A stretch of DNA of 64,000 nt from Apostichopus japonicus. Its lineage: Eukaryota; Echinodermata; Holothuroidea; Aspidochirotida; Stichopodidae. Positions 63,216 to 64,000 of the stretch are shown one piece after another. Positions within the stretch are counted from its first letter, which is position 1. Each line of letters starts with the position of its first letter. Under the pieces are notes generated by a model that worked only from the letters and a program-made list of their open reading frames with translations, was not told the DNA's origin and did not search any database. The position numbers and the translations under genes were made by a program. The stretch lies in assembly GCF_037975245.1 (NCBI RefSeq), contig NC_092564.1:17985984-18049983 (forward strand), read 5' to 3'.

Positions 63216-64000
63216 CTAGTCTGATATGTGGTAAGTGGTAGGATAGTAAGCTATATACGCATCTATATGTTCCTTGACAACATGTAGGTCTCGTATCGAT
63301 AATCATATATGGGTAGGCACTGCTTTATGCATATTTCTCTTCCCCAATGACCCATAATTCCTCAACTTGTTGAATGGTATACGTTCTATTTACTAAATAT
63401 TTAATGAATCTGTAATACTGCTATCAGTAACTCAATAAATATTAAAATAAAATCGTCACCACACAATGCAAGCTATATATAGGTGCATAACTTCATGCAA
63501 TATATGTTGTCACATTTTTGTGTGTGTCTGTACATGTGCTTGTGTGTTAAGCGGGTCTAGCTCTTTAGTGAGAGGAAAGTACATGAAACGAAGGTTGTAG
63601 GCTAGGCGTTATGCAAAATAAACTATAGATAGAAAAACAATACCCCAAATTGATTTCATTTGACTAACTACGGATATTGCCACTAAGATATAGTGTTACA
63701 GCTGTATATACCCCATGCATTTACTGTATACACAATGCATTTGTGTATTTGGATGCCGCTATATGTTGGGCCAGAATGTGACTTCACGATAGCAACACCC
63801 CATTGCTACCCCTTCACTATGAACATTGGGGTTCGTTCGTTCGTTCAATCTCTATCGTACTCTGCATGCACCATAGATTAATGTTATCCTATAATTCCTC
63901 CTACTCTCCCTCCCCCCCTTCTCCCCTGTCATGCTCTCTCTGCCTCCCCCCTCTCCACCTCTCTATCTCCCCGTACTCCCACCATCTCTTGTCCCTTACT

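Overview
This is eukaryotic, metazoan DNA: AT-rich, intron-dominated, with GT-AG splice signals, long microsatellites and nested transposons. The extracellular domains (calcium-binding EGF, C-type lectin-like), a Penelope-like retroelement and very repetitive introns suggest a marine invertebrate. An echinoderm-like deuterostome is my guess, but nothing in the window proves the taxon.

One large minus-strand gene fills positions 50239 down to 1 and runs off the left edge. I assembled 30 phase-compatible coding exons (about 3.87 kb, about 1,291 codons, none interrupted). They encode a signal peptide, two C-type lectin-like domains (CTLDs) each split over three exons in the same phase pattern (1-0, 0-2, 2-1), a Ser/Thr/Gly-rich linker, five diverse EGF domains, and then a super-repeat of EGF exons. 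The super-repeat is a seven-exon module: one non-calcium EGF ('B'), one variant calcium-binding EGF (A-prime, ending TPTFCQ) and five standard calcium-binding EGFs ('A'). Module 1 is exons 14-20, module 2 is exons 21-27, and module 3 (exons 28-30) continues beyond the window. Every EGF exon is symmetrical (phase 1-1), so copies can be added without breaking the frame. Introns are duplicated with the exons: a segment of about 4.6 kb at the left edge is nearly the same as 7.1-13.0 kb, and a perfect 769-bp spacing separates exons 24, 25 and 26.

Mobile and repetitive DNA: a 5'-truncated Penelope-like element (GIY-YIG endonuclease plus a candidate hammerhead ribozyme) sits in a (TA)n tract at 11.6-12.4 kb, and the paralogous tract at 4.1 kb lacks it. 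About 7 kb of TCTA/TCTG repeats fill introns between EGF exons (21.8-29.8 kb). Intron 2 holds two copies of a GGCCCGGTCACAC-ended MITE, one of them split by a 7,240-bp transposon (39383-46622) that carries a decayed SAM-domain gene. Upstream of the gene's start codon lies a second large transposon (50922-60249) of similar type with a homologous decayed gene in the opposite orientation. It is itself interrupted by a third CACTG-ended element (54959-59741), which contains a foldback repeat. Past 60.3 kb there is a dead non-LTR reverse transcriptase and then about 2.3 kb with no recognised gene.

Strongest candidates for something undescribed: (1) the 2-CTLD plus modular EGF gene growing by seven-exon modules; (2) the family of large DNA transposons with CACT termini, 2-bp target duplications, dense subterminal motif arrays and a SAM-domain cargo gene but no transposase I recognise; (3) the hammerhead-bearing Penelope remnant with its empty site preserved in a paralogous segment.
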